Assembly: GCF_910594005.1 (NCBI RefSeq)
Contig: NC_057823.1
Coordinates: 60,634,015 to 60,698,014, forward strand
Direction of reading: 5' to 3'
Source of the DNA: Cervus elaphus
Taxonomy: Eukaryota > Chordata > Mammalia > Artiodactyla > Cervidae
Length of the DNA stretch: 64,000 bases
Below the pieces are notes generated by a model. It saw nothing but the letters and a program-made list of their open reading frames with translations, had not been told where the DNA came from and made no database searches. Position 1 is the stretch's first letter. Each line of letters begins with the position of its first letter. This document shows, piece after piece, positions 35,601-45,984 of the stretch. The position numbers were made by a program, and so were the translations under genes.

Positions 35601-37566
35601 GGAAACTTCATTTTTTACCTCATAACGTGTCATTCATCAATACCCTTTCAAGTAGAAGTAGCCTAATGCGCCTTGCCCTTATGCCTCTTCTAGCATGTAG
35701 TAGTCATCTCCCAGGGACATCCCTGCTGTCCAGACCTTAATGCCATTACCTGCAGGTTTCTGAATGTTTAAATCATCACTTAATCTTTCTCAATTTTATA
35801 TTCTTTTCTAAAATGAGGGAGATAACCCTGTCCAATTCACAGAGTAGGTGTGAATGAAAATAACAGATGTATATAAAATGAGGAGCAAACCTCTGTCATT
35901 TCCAGTGGTTTAGAGTTATCTGTCAACTTCCTTGGCTCTACGAAGTCTAAGCTCCCTACTAGAGGTACCCACCATTCCATTTAGTGCCTCTGCTCTCATT
36001 TGCTAGTCAAAGCTTCTTTATGTTCACAGCCTTCTGCCATCTATAACTCGATTCTGAGATATGCTTCAGGTACGATTATAGTTAACTTAACCCTCATAAC
36101 CCCACATCCTGACTCATTTTCTTTTATGAAACAAGAAAAAAGAAAGGTTCAATAAGTAATGACCATGTGTGTTTTGTATTTGCCAGTTTGTGTACAAAGC
36201 ATTCGAGTGAGGCAGTCTGAGATATATAGTAAGAGCAGACGTTCTGGAATCAGATGACTCCGTTTCAATCCCAGATTGGGTAGTTAGTCCATACATGATT
36301 TTGTGCATGTCACTTAAATGCACTGTCCTCCTGGAAAAAGATAAACTCTTCTTTCATACTGTTGCACAGATTACATTAAAATGTAAAGGGTCAACAAAAT
36401 AATTAATTTAGTACAATGCTTAATCAGTAGTTAATGAGTAATAAATACATGTTTTATTATAATAACATAATTAGAGTATCCTATATTTACCTAATGGTCT
36501 TTCACATTACTGAAGACTGGCCGTACTAGCAACAAGAACCCAACTGGAAAAACAAAATGTCAATCTAAATATGAACCAGTCTGTGGTTCTGATGGAAAAA
36601 CTTATGGCAACCTCTGTGCATTCAATGAAGCAAAAAGGTAAGAGGACTTTAGGTTTGTTTGTATTAGCAAGTACTATTCTGATCCAAAAGGACTAAACTA
36701 TGGAGATGTCATGAAAAATATTCGTTATCTCTCAATAATACTTTGGATGTTTGTCCAAAGAAACCTAAAAGGACACTTGAACAGTAAAGTCAGTCAGGAA
36801 GTGATACATTCAGCTTTTTAAATAGGTGCAAGCTTATTACTGAGTCATTCACTTACCAAATATTCATTAAACATCTGCTACGTACCAGGCATTGTTCAAA
36901 GCACTAAGATGGTGAGCAAAATACAGAATCTCTTGCTTCCATGGAGCCTTCATTTTTGCAAGGAAAGGCAGCAGACAAAATATATTAGGGGGCAAAGAAG
37001 GATTATGAATCTCATGGATTACTGAGTGCTGACTACTAAAATATACTTTAAATGTAAATAATATTAAATGTTGGATTTGGTAAGCCAAATTTTAAGAGTT
37101 ACACTCTTATCTATAAGAAATAAGATGACAAAGCCATTTAAAATTGGAATGTGTGGCTAAGAGATAGTTCAGCTTTCAAAATTAATGATTACATCTCTGA
37201 AAGGAATAAAGTAAAAATCACACTTCTTCTGTTTTGGACAGTTCCAGAATTTATTAAGGTTAATGTTAATGTAAATATTAAAGGTAAGTGTCCTCTATAG
37301 CTATAAAATATAAATTGGAAGGCAGACTGGACAGCTTCTCATTTTATAGATAAGGCACCTGGCCCAGGGACAGGAAAAGACTGCCACAGAGTATACAAAT
37401 TCTCAGAGTACTCCATGTGAAACAGGCTAGCCACAGCCTAGGCCTGCCTTTCCCATTTGTCTCTTTATGGTCAGGCCACAATTACCTGGTCCTTGATTGC
37501 TCTCATTATCTTGTTTTCAGGTTGAGTAATGGAAAACTGAGTCTGAACCATGAGGGGAAATGTTAA
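29662..37566 (+). CDS. SPINK-family protein with nonapeptide-repeat domain and four-cysteine Kazal domain (unit B), 312 aa
   Basis: Exons: 29662-29710, 33788-34509, 36516-36637 and 37521-37566 (939 nt including TAA). GT/AG introns have phases 1-0-2, the same architecture as unit A, and exon 4 is again 46 nt. Exon 1 encodes a signal peptide (MEAFIFLPFMFLAMFS). Exon 2 encodes 240 residues: an acidic lead-in, then from about residue 65 degenerate 9-residue repeats, a homogeneous array at 123-221, and a basic tail. Exons 3-4 give a Kazal fold (PVCGSDGKTYGNLCAF ... NHEGKC). C2, C3, C4 and C6 are present at residues 272, 280, 291 and 312, but the C1 position (259) is Gly and the C5 position (294) is Asn. 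The predicted P1 is Ser, not Lys or Arg. The acceptor of exon 3 (CATTACTGAAG) is weak. The protein is probably secreted; inhibitory activity is doubtful. No stop or frameshift interrupts the model. Confidence 0.82.
30070..32145 (+). repeat. MIR and L2 fossils in intron 1 of unit B
   Basis: About 30070-30230 is MIR-like (CAAGCCTCAGCTTTCTCATT). About 31830-32145 is the L2 3' end (CAGCCTCTTGAGGGCAGAAT, then TTGGTACATTGAATGAACAG). The 129-codon open frame at 31750-32139 is this L2 and not a gene. 30230-31700 is otherwise unassigned. Confidence 0.5.
32623..33045 (-). mobile_element. BovB LINE 3' end, antisense
   Basis: It runs from TTCAGTTCAGTTTTTCAGTC into the ORF2 C-terminus on the minus strand (RVPWPARRSNQSILKEISPG). 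It lies in intron 1 of unit B. Confidence 0.88.
33066..33260 (-). mobile_element. tRNA-Glu/Bov-A SINE, antisense, with target duplication
   Basis: From GAAAGTGAAAGTCGCTCAG to CTTAGCCACCAGGGAAGC. TGATTAATT is present on both sides (about 33066 and 33257), a plausible target duplication. Confidence 0.85.
33303..33506 (-). mobile_element. tRNA-Glu/Bov-A SINE, antisense
   Basis: From GTGTTAGTCGCTCAGTCGTG to CATCTGAGCCACCAGGGAAG. It ends about 280 bases before the repeat-encoding exon of unit B. Confidence 0.87.
33931..34428 (+). repeat. 27-bp coding minisatellite (GKPGSSSQQ repeat) in exon 2 of unit B
   Basis: Eleven near-identical 27-bp units run from 34105 to 34401 (GKPGSSSQQ, with two units starting GEPG and the last ending QK). 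A degenerate unit follows at 34402-34428 (GKTGLSRQQ). Six older, diverged units precede at 33931-34104 (GKPGPLILQ, GQPGYSIQP, GKPENFKQK, GKPGVFNQP, a 13-residue unit, GNPEASNEQ). Each unit begins with Gly, and the 27-bp period keeps frame. Because of this periodicity another frame is also open (GSQGHLASK units); the SPINK frame is chosen by splice phase. It is not a collagen, since Gly does not recur every third residue. Confidence 0.95.
34690..35360. repeat. L2-like fossil with antisense CHR-type SINE
   Basis: Old L2-type sequence (CTGAAAATTCTTCAGTGAAA, AAATGCCTGAGCATGGCAC) is interrupted at about 35165-35292 by an antisense tRNA-Glu CHR-type SINE (CCAACCAGGGATCAAACCC, GTCCTAACCACTAGACTGCC). 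It lies in intron 2 of unit B. Confidence 0.5.
36215..36335 (+). repeat. MIR fossil in intron 2 of unit B
   Basis: AAGAGCAGACGTTCTGGAATC and TTTCAATCCCAGATTGGGTA follow the MIR pattern. It ends about 180 bases before the Kazal exon. Confidence 0.6.
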
Positions 37567-37725
37567 GCATTTGTTACAACCAACTACCTGGAACCTCAGA
37601 ATCCACTTTCAATTCTCTTTAAACAATGGATTTCCCTGGGAGTTCTACTGGGAGTTCTACTGAGGCCAGCAGGAGTCTTATAGATACAATGGATCTTACA
37701 TTATTCTCTAGATTTTTCCACTGCA

Positions 37726-37731
37726 AATAAA
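37726..37731 (+). terminator. Poly(A) signal of SPINK unit B
   Basis: AATAAA in GCAAATAAAGTCGG, 160 bases past the TAA, matching the context of the unit A signal. Confidence 0.7.
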
Positions 37732-37769
37732 GTCGGTTCCAGAGATGCTTCCAATTTCTGGGATTGTTT

Positions 37770-38150
37770 ATTTTCTAGACTTTCCCAAACCTTGCACCTA
37801 TGATCCACCTGTTCCCAAAGTGCCAAAATGGCTAAGACTTTAGGACCAGCAACTTCAGCAGCAATTTGGAAATCCTAATTAATATAAAAATCTCAGGATT
37901 GCATGTAAAAAATAAAGATTCCCCAGTTGAGAAATACTGGTGCTGTAGGTCTCTGCTAGAGCTCAAGAAAGTGGAGCTTGAAACCACATTCCAGGTGTTT
38001 CTAACAATGGTGGTCTCTGGATACTTGATGTAAAACTGATTCAAGATTTCTTAAGGATGCAATGATTGGCTTCAGAGGGTCTATGGAAATAATACACAAA
38101 ATAAATTCTCTGGAAACTTTTTTCTTAAGAGAGCATCCAAACCTTTTGTT
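37770..38150. other. Spacer after unit B
   Basis: No exon or named element recognised between the unit B 3' end and the CHR-type SINE at 38150. Confidence 0.4.
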
Positions 38151-38285
38151 AATTTTTATTTTTTATTTTTTTTGGCCACTCCTTGTGGCTTCTGGGATCT
38201 TAGTTCCCCAACGACCAGGAATCAAACCTGGACCCGGGGCAGTGGAAGTGCTTAGTCCTAACCACTGGACTGCCAGGGAATCCCC
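38150..38285 (-). mobile_element. CHR-type tRNA-Glu SINE, antisense
   Basis: T-rich start, GGCTTCTGGGATCTTAGTTC, CAGGAATCAAACCTGGACC, GTCCTAACCACTGGACTGCC, and an end at AGGGAATCCC. Confidence 0.75.
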
Positions 38286-38362
38286 TCATTAGATTCTTAA
38301 AGGGATATGTGAGCACAACTAGAGTTTAAAACCACTGATCTACAGACCTGAAACATAGAAAT

Positions 38363-38677
38363 TTATTGTACTATCTGAAGTTGTGTTTGACGTCTGGCAT
38401 CATCCCAAAACAGAATGCTTAGAAGAAATCTCACCAGGATGTTAATCATATTGGTTAGCAAGATGGGGCCCAAGAAAGGGAACAAGATCCAACATGATGT
38501 TGGGATCAGAGCTGGTGATAAGAATGGTTTAATGAAAATGAAGTCAGAGAGCTTGCACAAGCTCTGTAGGTCAGTGATAACTACAGGTCCTTTTATATCC
38601 ACAGGAGTGCTATTCAACAGTAAGGAATTCATATGGCAATCTATGTTTGGAATATATGGGTAGACCCCAACAATCAT
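38363..38677 (-). pseudogene. Possible endogenous-retrovirus env-like relic
   Basis: On the minus strand a 104-codon open frame ends in a hydrophobic stretch with the motif FPFLGPILL followed by LVRF, reminiscent of the transmembrane-anchor region of gammaretrovirus-type Env. No surface-unit, pol or LTR sequence adjoins that I can recognise, so it would be an isolated fragment. It could equally be a chance hydrophobic frame. Confidence 0.3.
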
Positions 38678-38689
38678 AGCAGGATACAG

Positions 38690-40240
38690 ACAATGGAATA
38701 AGGCACATGGTCCAGATGAAAATGTAGAGGGAAGCTGTGGTATCAGACATGATAAGTGGTTAAATCTAAGGAGAGAAAAACGTAATGTATCATGGTCTGG
38801 GAAAGTGAGGGGAAAAAAAAAAGATGCAGAAAGCTATCACTGTGGGATATGTGAGTCATTAAGAGGCATACCAAGGGCATTCAATTCTTCATATCTAATT
38901 GGCAATGAACAAACCTCAGAGATCAACTGTGGAATCCCCTCATACATCATTCAACTAGAAACTCAATCCCAAATTCAAATGGGTAGAATCTAAGCAAACT
39001 CTTATCTTGGACTTTTCCTAGTACTCTAGGAGGTTTCCTTGTGATTCTGTTTAATGGAAGATTAAACAGAGGGAATGACTGAGCCTGGAGCAAAATGCCT
39101 CATATTGTGGAACTAAATAAATTATTTTTAAATTAATATACACTTATATACAGAATAGAATTTAATGCTGGAAAATACCTCAAGACTTAATTACCATTAA
39201 GGTTAAATAAGTTAGTTTAGTTTTCTTTATTTGCCTGTGCCTCACAAACAAAACAATTCATATTGAACACAGACCTCAGACTTCAGACACAATGATGCCA
39301 CTACATAGACAGAACTTGTAAATTTTTCTTACTTAAGTATAAAAGATGTAATGAAGTTCTATATCTACCCAGATTTGTTTTGCACACATGCACAAATAAA
39401 TTATTTCTATATTTTTACTATCAGAATTATCTCAGGAAAATGTTCTGTGTCAGAAGCTACAACTGAGTATGCTCACAATAATTAGTCTGTAATATTAAAG
39501 AGGCATTTAATAATCACATGAAAAGACATTAATGCAATCTTTCAAATATACAGTAAGCATCTTGAGGGAGAAATTTTTAGACTTTTTTTTGTATGCAGGA
39601 GGGACTTAGGAAATTTGTTTTAATGAATAAATCATCGATCAATCAATTCAGGAGAAGACCAGTGAAACAGGTGCTATTCACTTCTCTCAATTGCCTGTAT
39701 ATTAGTGCAAGCTATTATTCACTGTCTTCCTCCTGAAACACTGCAAGATCTCCTTAAATGGTTTGTGTCCTTTTACTTTCCATCATAGAGGAGCAAGAGT
39801 GACCTGCTTGAAATATGCATTTTATGATGTACTACTGCTATCCTAGCTTACAACCCTTGAGTCCCTAATATTTAGGACAACCTCCATATTCTACCCCTGA
39901 TCCACAGGATAATCATTGTCTTAATAGCTAGTTTGACTACAGCCACTTTTGATCATTCCAAAGAGTTTAGAAATCCTTTTCTAAAAACACTGCACATTCT
40001 TTTCCTTATCATCAATACCCTTAATCCTTAGCAGCTCATGAGACTAGCAAGTCCCTGGCTCCTTCCTGTCTGTTCAAAGTCATTGTCTGCCTGGAATCCT
40101 CTAACTTTTTCTGCCTAACCACAGAGATCTTCCCACTATAGGAATCCACGGATTACTTACAAATCAGGACCTGTGAATTTTCTTAGTCCTTCTGCAACAC
40201 TGGAGTTAAGAACTTCTTGAAATCTACTCTCCTACCATCA
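38690..40240. other. Spacer, partly L2-like, no gene seen
   Basis: 39700-40200 has L2-like composition (AACACTGCAAGATCTCC, CTTGAGTCCCTAATATTTAGG). The rest is AT-rich and unassigned. Confidence 0.4.
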
Positions 40241-40242
40241 GT

Positions 40243-41172
40243 CAGTTCAGTCGCTCAGTCATGTCTGACTCTTTGTGACCCCACGGACTGCAGTACGCCA
40301 GGCCTCCCTGTCCATCACTAATTCCTGGAGTTTAGTTAAACTCATGTCCATTGAGTCGGTGATGCCATCCAGACATCTCATCCTCTGTCATCCCCTTCTC
40401 CTCCTGCCTTCAATCTTTCCCAGCATCAGGTGGGAAAGACTCTTTTCCAATGAGTCAGCTCTTCGAATCAGGTGGCCAAAGTATTGGAGTTTCAGCTTCA
40501 GCATCAGTCCTTCCAATGAACACCCAGGACTGATCTCCTTTAGGATGGACTGGTTGGATCTCCTTGCAGTCCAAGGGACTCTCAAGAGTCTTCTCCAACA
40601 CCACAGTTCAAAAGCATCAATACTTCAGCACTCAGCTTTCTTCATAGTCCACCTCTCACATACATACATGACCACTGGAAAAACCATAGCTTTGACTAGA
40701 CCAACACTTGTTGGCAAAGTAATGTCTCTGCTTTTTAATATGCTGTCTAGGTTGGTCATAACTTTTCTTCCAAGGATTTTAATTTCATGGCTGCAGTCAC
40801 CATCTGGAGTGATTTTGGAGCCCCCAAAAATAAAGTCTGCACTGTTCCCACTGTTTCCCCATCTATTTGCCGTGAAGTGATGGGGCCAGATGCCATGATC
40901 TTAGTTTTCTGAATGCTGAGTTTTAAGCCAACTTTTTTCACTCTCCTCTTTCACTTTCACCTAGAGACTCTGTAGTTCTTCGTTTTCTGCCAAAAGGGTG
41001 GTGTCATCCTGCATGTCTGAGGTTTTTGAAATTTCTCCCAGCAATCTTAATTTCTCAAATTGAGAAAGGAGTATGTCAAGGCTGTATATTGTCACCCTGC
41101 TTATTTAACTTATATGCAGAGTACATCATGAGAAACACTGGGCTGAATGAAGCACAAGCTAGAATCAAGATT
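40243..41172 (-). mobile_element. BovB LINE with inverted 5' segment (twin priming)
   Basis: 40243 to about 41052 is the antisense 3' part: Bov-A-like terminus, ORF2 C-terminus, back to the segment that reads AAGATTGCTGGGAGAAAT on the minus strand. From about 41060 the strand flips to sense BovB (GAGAAAGGAGTATGTCAAGG ... GAATCAAGATTT). The sense part ends at the same ORF2 position where the antisense part begins, so the two are adjacent pieces of one element with an inverted 5' end. Confidence 0.8.
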
Positions 41173-41179
41173 TCTTCCA

Positions 41180-41860
41180 ACAGGCAAAGGGAAAATTAAA
41201 TCTTTCTGAGCATGAGTGAAATGAGTAGATTTCTATTAATATGGATGCTTAAACTAACACTTACGTAGCACTAAAGGCATCTTGTTAATATTTCCAAAGA
41301 ATAATTTTTTTTTGCATTGAAAAAGCCCAGCTTATCTGGTAAAGTAAATAAAGCAAGCTGCAGAAAAGTTTGTGCTTCTAGTAAATACAAAACCTCTGGT
41401 TTACAATAGTAAAAAATGGCTGGAATGGGGTTCCAGAGATATTTCTACCTCTCGTTCTGTCCCCCCCCCCCAACTGTAGCCACATATTTAGCTTGGATAC
41501 TTTTAAAGATCAACGCCCAAGGTCTAAGGCAGAGCACCTGAATCACGATCTGAGAAGGAGACCAGGTGCTGTTTATAAAGCTCCTCAGGTGATCACCATA
41601 TCTATCAACTGTTTTTACTACCAAGGTTCTAGACTTTCCTTATTTTGAAGGTCTTGATAGTCTTATATAGCACTGGTCAGCTATTTTGTAGAATGTTTCT
41701 CATTTGAGATTTGTGTGGTATTTTTCTCATGAATAGATTGTGATTATAAATTATTTGAGAAAATGTACAAAAACTTTGAGCTGACTTTACAGTGCTGACC
41801 AGGTAATTCACTACCCTGAGTCTTAATTTCCTTATCTGTGAAATAGAACCAGCTGTCCCT
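41180..41860. other. Spacer with C10 run
   Basis: Unassigned AT-rich sequence. A homopolymer of about ten cytosines lies at 41461-41470. Confidence 0.4.
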
Positions 41861-41867
41861 TAAGTGT

Positions 41868-42380
41868 CTTTTTGTTGTTGTTTTCTGGAACACTATTTTT
41901 TCTTACCTGAAGTATGGTTGATGTATAACATATATGTGTTACAGCTGTGAATATGGTGTTTCACAATTTTTAAAGTTTATACTTCATTTATTATAAAATA
42001 ATGACTGTACTACCTATGTTTTACAGTATATCCTTACAGACTTTTAGAAAATTTTTCATGTATTTTTTAATAGGAGGTAGATTATTTTATACATAATAGG
42101 TTGTATTAATACCTCTTAATCTTCTACCTCTATCTTGTCCCCCTTCTTTCTCCCCACTGGTAACCATTAGTTTGTTCTCTATATCTGTGAGTCTGTTTTT
42201 TTTTCTTGCTATATTCACTAGTTTGTTGTAGCTTTCAGATTCCACATACAAGTGCTATCATACAATATTTGACTTTCTCTGTCTGACATTTCATTTAGCA
42301 TAATACCATCCAGGTCCATCCATGTTCTTGCAAATGGCAACATTATATTCTTTTAAAGGCTGAATAATACTCCATTAGGT
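41868..42380 (-). mobile_element. L1 LINE 3' end, antisense
   Basis: On the plus strand: TACCTGAAGTATGGTTGATG, GTAACCATTAGTTTGTTC, then CATCCAGGTCCATCCATG and GGCTGAATAATACTCCATTA, the reverse complement of the ORF2/3'UTR boundary. It stops abruptly at about 42380, where GC content jumps. Confidence 0.75.
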
Positions 42381-42384
42381 ATAT

Positions 42385-43490
42385 AAACAGGACTGGGGTT
42401 CATAGAGACTTCACTGGAAAAGGGAGCACACAAAATTTCACAGGCTCTGGCACAGGGCGGAAGTAGTGACTTGACCAGGAGCCTGGCCTGGACCCACCTG
42501 CTGGTCTTGGAGAGTCTCCCGGAGAGGCGGCCAGAGACAGTAGGGAGCTGCAGCTCACCCTGGGGATGGATACAGTGGCAGCAGCCATTCTTGGGAGCTC
42601 CAGCGCTGGCAGGAGCCACTGCAGAATCCTCCCTTCACCTTATTAGTGCCAAGACCTGGCCCCACCCAACAGCCTGCAGGCACCAGTGCTGAGATGCTTT
42701 AGGCCAAGCAATTAACTGGATGCGAATACAGTCTCACCCTTCAGCAGACCACAGCAGAAAGTACTTCGGAGCCCACAAAGGCCTCTGGACACAGACGCCC
42801 TGCCCACCTAAGAGCCAGGACTCAGCTCTATTTATCAGTGCGCAGGAGCAGTCCCAGAATCCCCTGGGCCCTGGCGCTGCCCTCCAGGAAGCCGGCCCAT
42901 GCCTCTGGAGCAGCCTCACCCTCTAGGGGGCAGACACCACCACAATCCCATAGCCTGCAGACCGGCCTGCCCACAGAAAGTCAGACCCTGCCCTGGAACC
43001 AGCTGGGCCCTGGTCCTGCCCGACTGCAGTTCAACACAAGCTTCAGGATACCCCAGACCCCAAGTCCAACTGTGTCAGGAACCAGCCTGGCACTGACACT
43101 GGCTCTGGGACCCCTGGGTCCTGCAACCAGACTCTAGGACTCAGCTCTGCCTGCCAATCAGCCAGGACCTGGCTTCACCCACCAGTAAGTAGGCGAGCAA
43201 CAGTCCTGGAGTCCTCAGGACCCCAAGACAGCACTAGTCCTAGGGCCCTCTTGTGACCCGGCTCCAGCGCAAGGCTGGGCCTGGGGCCAGCCCCGCCCAC
43301 AGACCGCCCACACAGTCAGCTTGCTGCAACGGAAGGCCCACCCCGCCCTCAGAGAGGGAAGCCCTAGAGCACACAGCCTGGGTGATGAGAGGGGTGTGTG
43401 CTGCTGGGATACCTAGGACTTCTCCAGCACAAGGCCAGTTCTCCAAGGTTAGGAAACCTACAAGATACGTAAAAATACAAACAAAATGAG
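42385..43490 (+). mobile_element. GC-rich block resembling an L1 5'UTR, sense
   Basis: About 1.1 kb that is much richer in G+C than its surroundings. It is built of imperfectly repeated phrases such as CCTGGCCCCACCCAACAGCC, GGACTCAGCTCTGCCTGCC and CAGCCAGGACCTGGC, the style of carnivore/artiodactyl L1 5'UTRs. It ends at AATACAAACAAAATGAG, which looks like the run into ORF1. Several overlapping open frames on both strands follow from the base composition and are not credited as genes. A CpG-island-like host promoter is a less likely alternative. Confidence 0.5.
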
Positions 43491-43599
43491 CATTTTCATA
43501 AGTGATTTTTTAGACCATTGTGCTTTTATAGTCCTTTAAATATAAAGTAAGCATGAGAAACATGGTTTCAACGCAAGAGTGAGGTTGTTTTGTTGTTTC

Positions 43600-43700
43600 T
43601 CGGTCACTGTGTGCAACTTGTGGGATCTTAGTTCCCTGGCCTGGGATTGATTCTGGCAGGAAAAAACACCAAGTCCTAACCAATGGACCACTGGGGAGTT
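43600..43700 (-). mobile_element. CHR-type SINE fragment, antisense
   Basis: TGTGGGATCTTAGTTCCCTG, GGGATTGATTCTGGCAGG and GTCCTAACCAATGGACCAC. A run of about 12 G follows at 43719-43730. Confidence 0.65.
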
Positions 43701-43867
43701 GTGGGTTTTCTTTTTTTTGGGGGGGGGGGGATTCTTTTTTAAATCACCCCTTCCCTGGCCCCCAGAAGATAAACAAAACATACATTTTCTTAACTTTTTC
43801 AGTCCAAAGCTATTTCCTTTTTCTCATAAACTTATTTTTATTTGGGATTATTATCCCTCCCATATTA

Positions 43868-44036
43868 GTGTATGTGTGTGTGTATATATATATATAATTT
43901 TTTTTCCTTCTACTTAAACTGTTTTTAACCTTTATTTTTCCATCCTCAATGTCCTCTATCAGCCAGTGATTCTGAATTCCCACAGATCTCTGTCTTAGCA
44001 TGTAATTATATATAAATATATATATATATATATACA
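43868..44036. repeat. TG/TA simple repeats
   Basis: (TG)n-(TA)n at about 43871-43896 and (TA)n-rich sequence at about 44005-44036. They are separated by unassigned sequence and are likely length-polymorphic. Confidence 0.85.
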
Positions 44037-44099
44037 CACTACACTCTATTGGTAATGATCTCATTGACAATAGCAGATGTTTCAATTATCACATATCCA

Positions 44100-44820
44100 T
44101 AAAGAATACTCATACATTAAAAAAAATTTTTTTCACTCATATATTTTAATCTGTGTCCAGAATTTTAAAACACATATTCACTGACCTATGATATTTGCAC
44201 TTGGCTGTCTCAACTTCAAAACATCATTTTGAATCTTTAAACTCAGAATGTCAAAACTTAACTAATATCCTTCTCCTGTTCCACTGCAATGTGCTTCACT
44301 TACAAGGTTTAAAATTCACTGGGTGGTACAATCACACAGCTGATTACACAAGTCAGAAATTCTGAATCTCCTTGATGCAGCTCACCAACAGTGAGCTCTC
44401 CTTGTCCACCTCACCAACAGTGTTGTCTTTCAAAGTCAATTATTATGTCTCTTTACTATCAACCAAATAAGTATAAGATACTATGTTCTCTTACTCAAGA
44501 CTATTGCAACGATTTCCTAAGTATTTTTATCTATATCCATCCAGCCATTTTTTTAATTCCACTGCTATAACCAGAGGAATATTTTTTAGGGGTCAATCTT
44601 ATCATATCTTTCATAAAGTACTTCTAATGCATCTAGGGTCCACGGCAATCCTAGGAAGGATTGTGACCACAATCCTTATCGTAGCTTTAAAATTCTGTAT
44701 GTTTTGCCCTTCTTTACTGCTCCCCTGTACCTTTTATTATGAGTCTTTTTTTTTTCTTTCTCCTCTTGACTTTGGCATTTCGTTGTTTACATGGCATACT
44801 GTTATACTTACTGACCCTAC
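44100..44820. other. AT-rich spacer, no gene seen
   Basis: The 146-codon open frame at 44483-44923 runs into the LTR-like block and shows no domain, splice or promoter context that I recognise. Confidence 0.4.
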
Positions 44821-44829
44821 CCAAAGAAC

Positions 44830-45410
44830 CTTACTGACTGCTGAACTCAAATCCATCACAGTGGGCCCATCCACACTAGAAAAGGACTCTCTGGATGGTT
44901 ACCTTGTTTCACGAGCTCCATGAAAACTTTCCAAATCTTTCTTACCATTCAGGGTGGTCTAGGGCTCCAACCACTCATCCCTCACTCCTTCACCCGGAAG
45001 GAGTTTGTGATCTCAAACTCTGACAGCCTTTCTGTCTCTCCCCCCATTCCACCCCTCCCCTCCATCCTATATAGGCATTTCCTCTTGCAAAATTTTTGCA
45101 CTTTTAATCTGTAAATTGCATCTGTTTCTTGGACTTAGAATAATACAGTATGTAAAGGCTTCCCTTTCTTAGGTCAGGTCTGAGTTCTGAGTCAGGACTG
45201 AGCATACAGGAAGTATCAAGAGACACTCCGCCCCAAAGGGGAGAGGATGTGTGCGAGGACAGGGAGCCAGTCAGGATCAGCTGCTGGAGGAAATGGAGCA
45301 CAACCTCTTCACTGTGTCCAAGTTCAAATCCTTCTTATTGAGAAACACTTTGTAGATGTCCTGGGGAGTTTGTGTTCTTTTATTTCTTTTTCTTTCTCTG
45401 TAACTCATCT
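44830..45410 (+). repeat. LTR-like repeat, copy 1
   Basis: It shares an ordered series of words with 54175-54945: TAGAAAAGGACTC, CAGCCTTTCT, GGCATTTCCTCT followed by TTTTTGCAC, CAGGACTGAGCA with CAGGAAG, and CAAATCCTTCTTATTGA. A TATATAGG lies before the second half, as in an LTR promoter. I did not find clear TG/CA ends or a target duplication, so class and limits are uncertain. Confidence 0.5.
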
Positions 45411-45419
45411 TTCTCTGAA

Positions 45420-45980
45420 GGAAAAGTGTGCAGAACTCTATGAAGATGGACATTTTTGATGGAGCTACATAATAGTATGCCTTTTATTTTTACTCCATTT
45501 TGCAGCAGACTCTATAAGTCCTCTTCATAATTCAGGCTCTTATATTCCTAATCCAGGTGAATCCTTCTAGAGAAAATAGGAAGGAATGTAGGATATTCAA
45601 GGTCCTGATCAGTTCTAAGATCTTATGACTTGAGGATTTTAATTTCTATCTTCAGTCAATGACAGTGAAGCATACTTTAATTAGTTTACAAATTGTCTTG
45701 AGGAAATTTAATGAACATACTTAGCAGGCACTTTTTACCAAATGGTGTTAGAAGTATTAAACGTGAGCAGTCAAATAATGAATCTGAAAATACCCCACAA
45801 CTTTACTAAAAGAGTAAACCAAAATGAAACAGATTTAAGTGTTTAAATGTAAAAATGAAATTATCTTCTTATAAAAACCTTTTATAAGAGAACACAGAAG
45901 AAATTATTACTGATCTACAGTTAAATGAAGAGTTCTTAGAGTTTAAACAAAAACATAATTTATTTTAAAAAACATACCAT
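45420..45980. other. AT-rich spacer, no gene seen
   Basis: A short open peptide after an AAG acceptor-like site at 45420 (KCAELYED, then a stop at 45457) vaguely resembles the start of a Kazal domain, but it is too short to annotate. Confidence 0.35.
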
Positions 45981-45984
45981 AAAT

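Noticed and set aside
42353..43489. Several GC-rich open frames on both strands as a gene
   Set aside because: They overlap on both strands, lack domains and coincide with an L1 5'UTR-like block.
44483..44923. 146-codon open frame as a gene
   Set aside because: No domain or promoter, and it runs into the LTR-like repeat.
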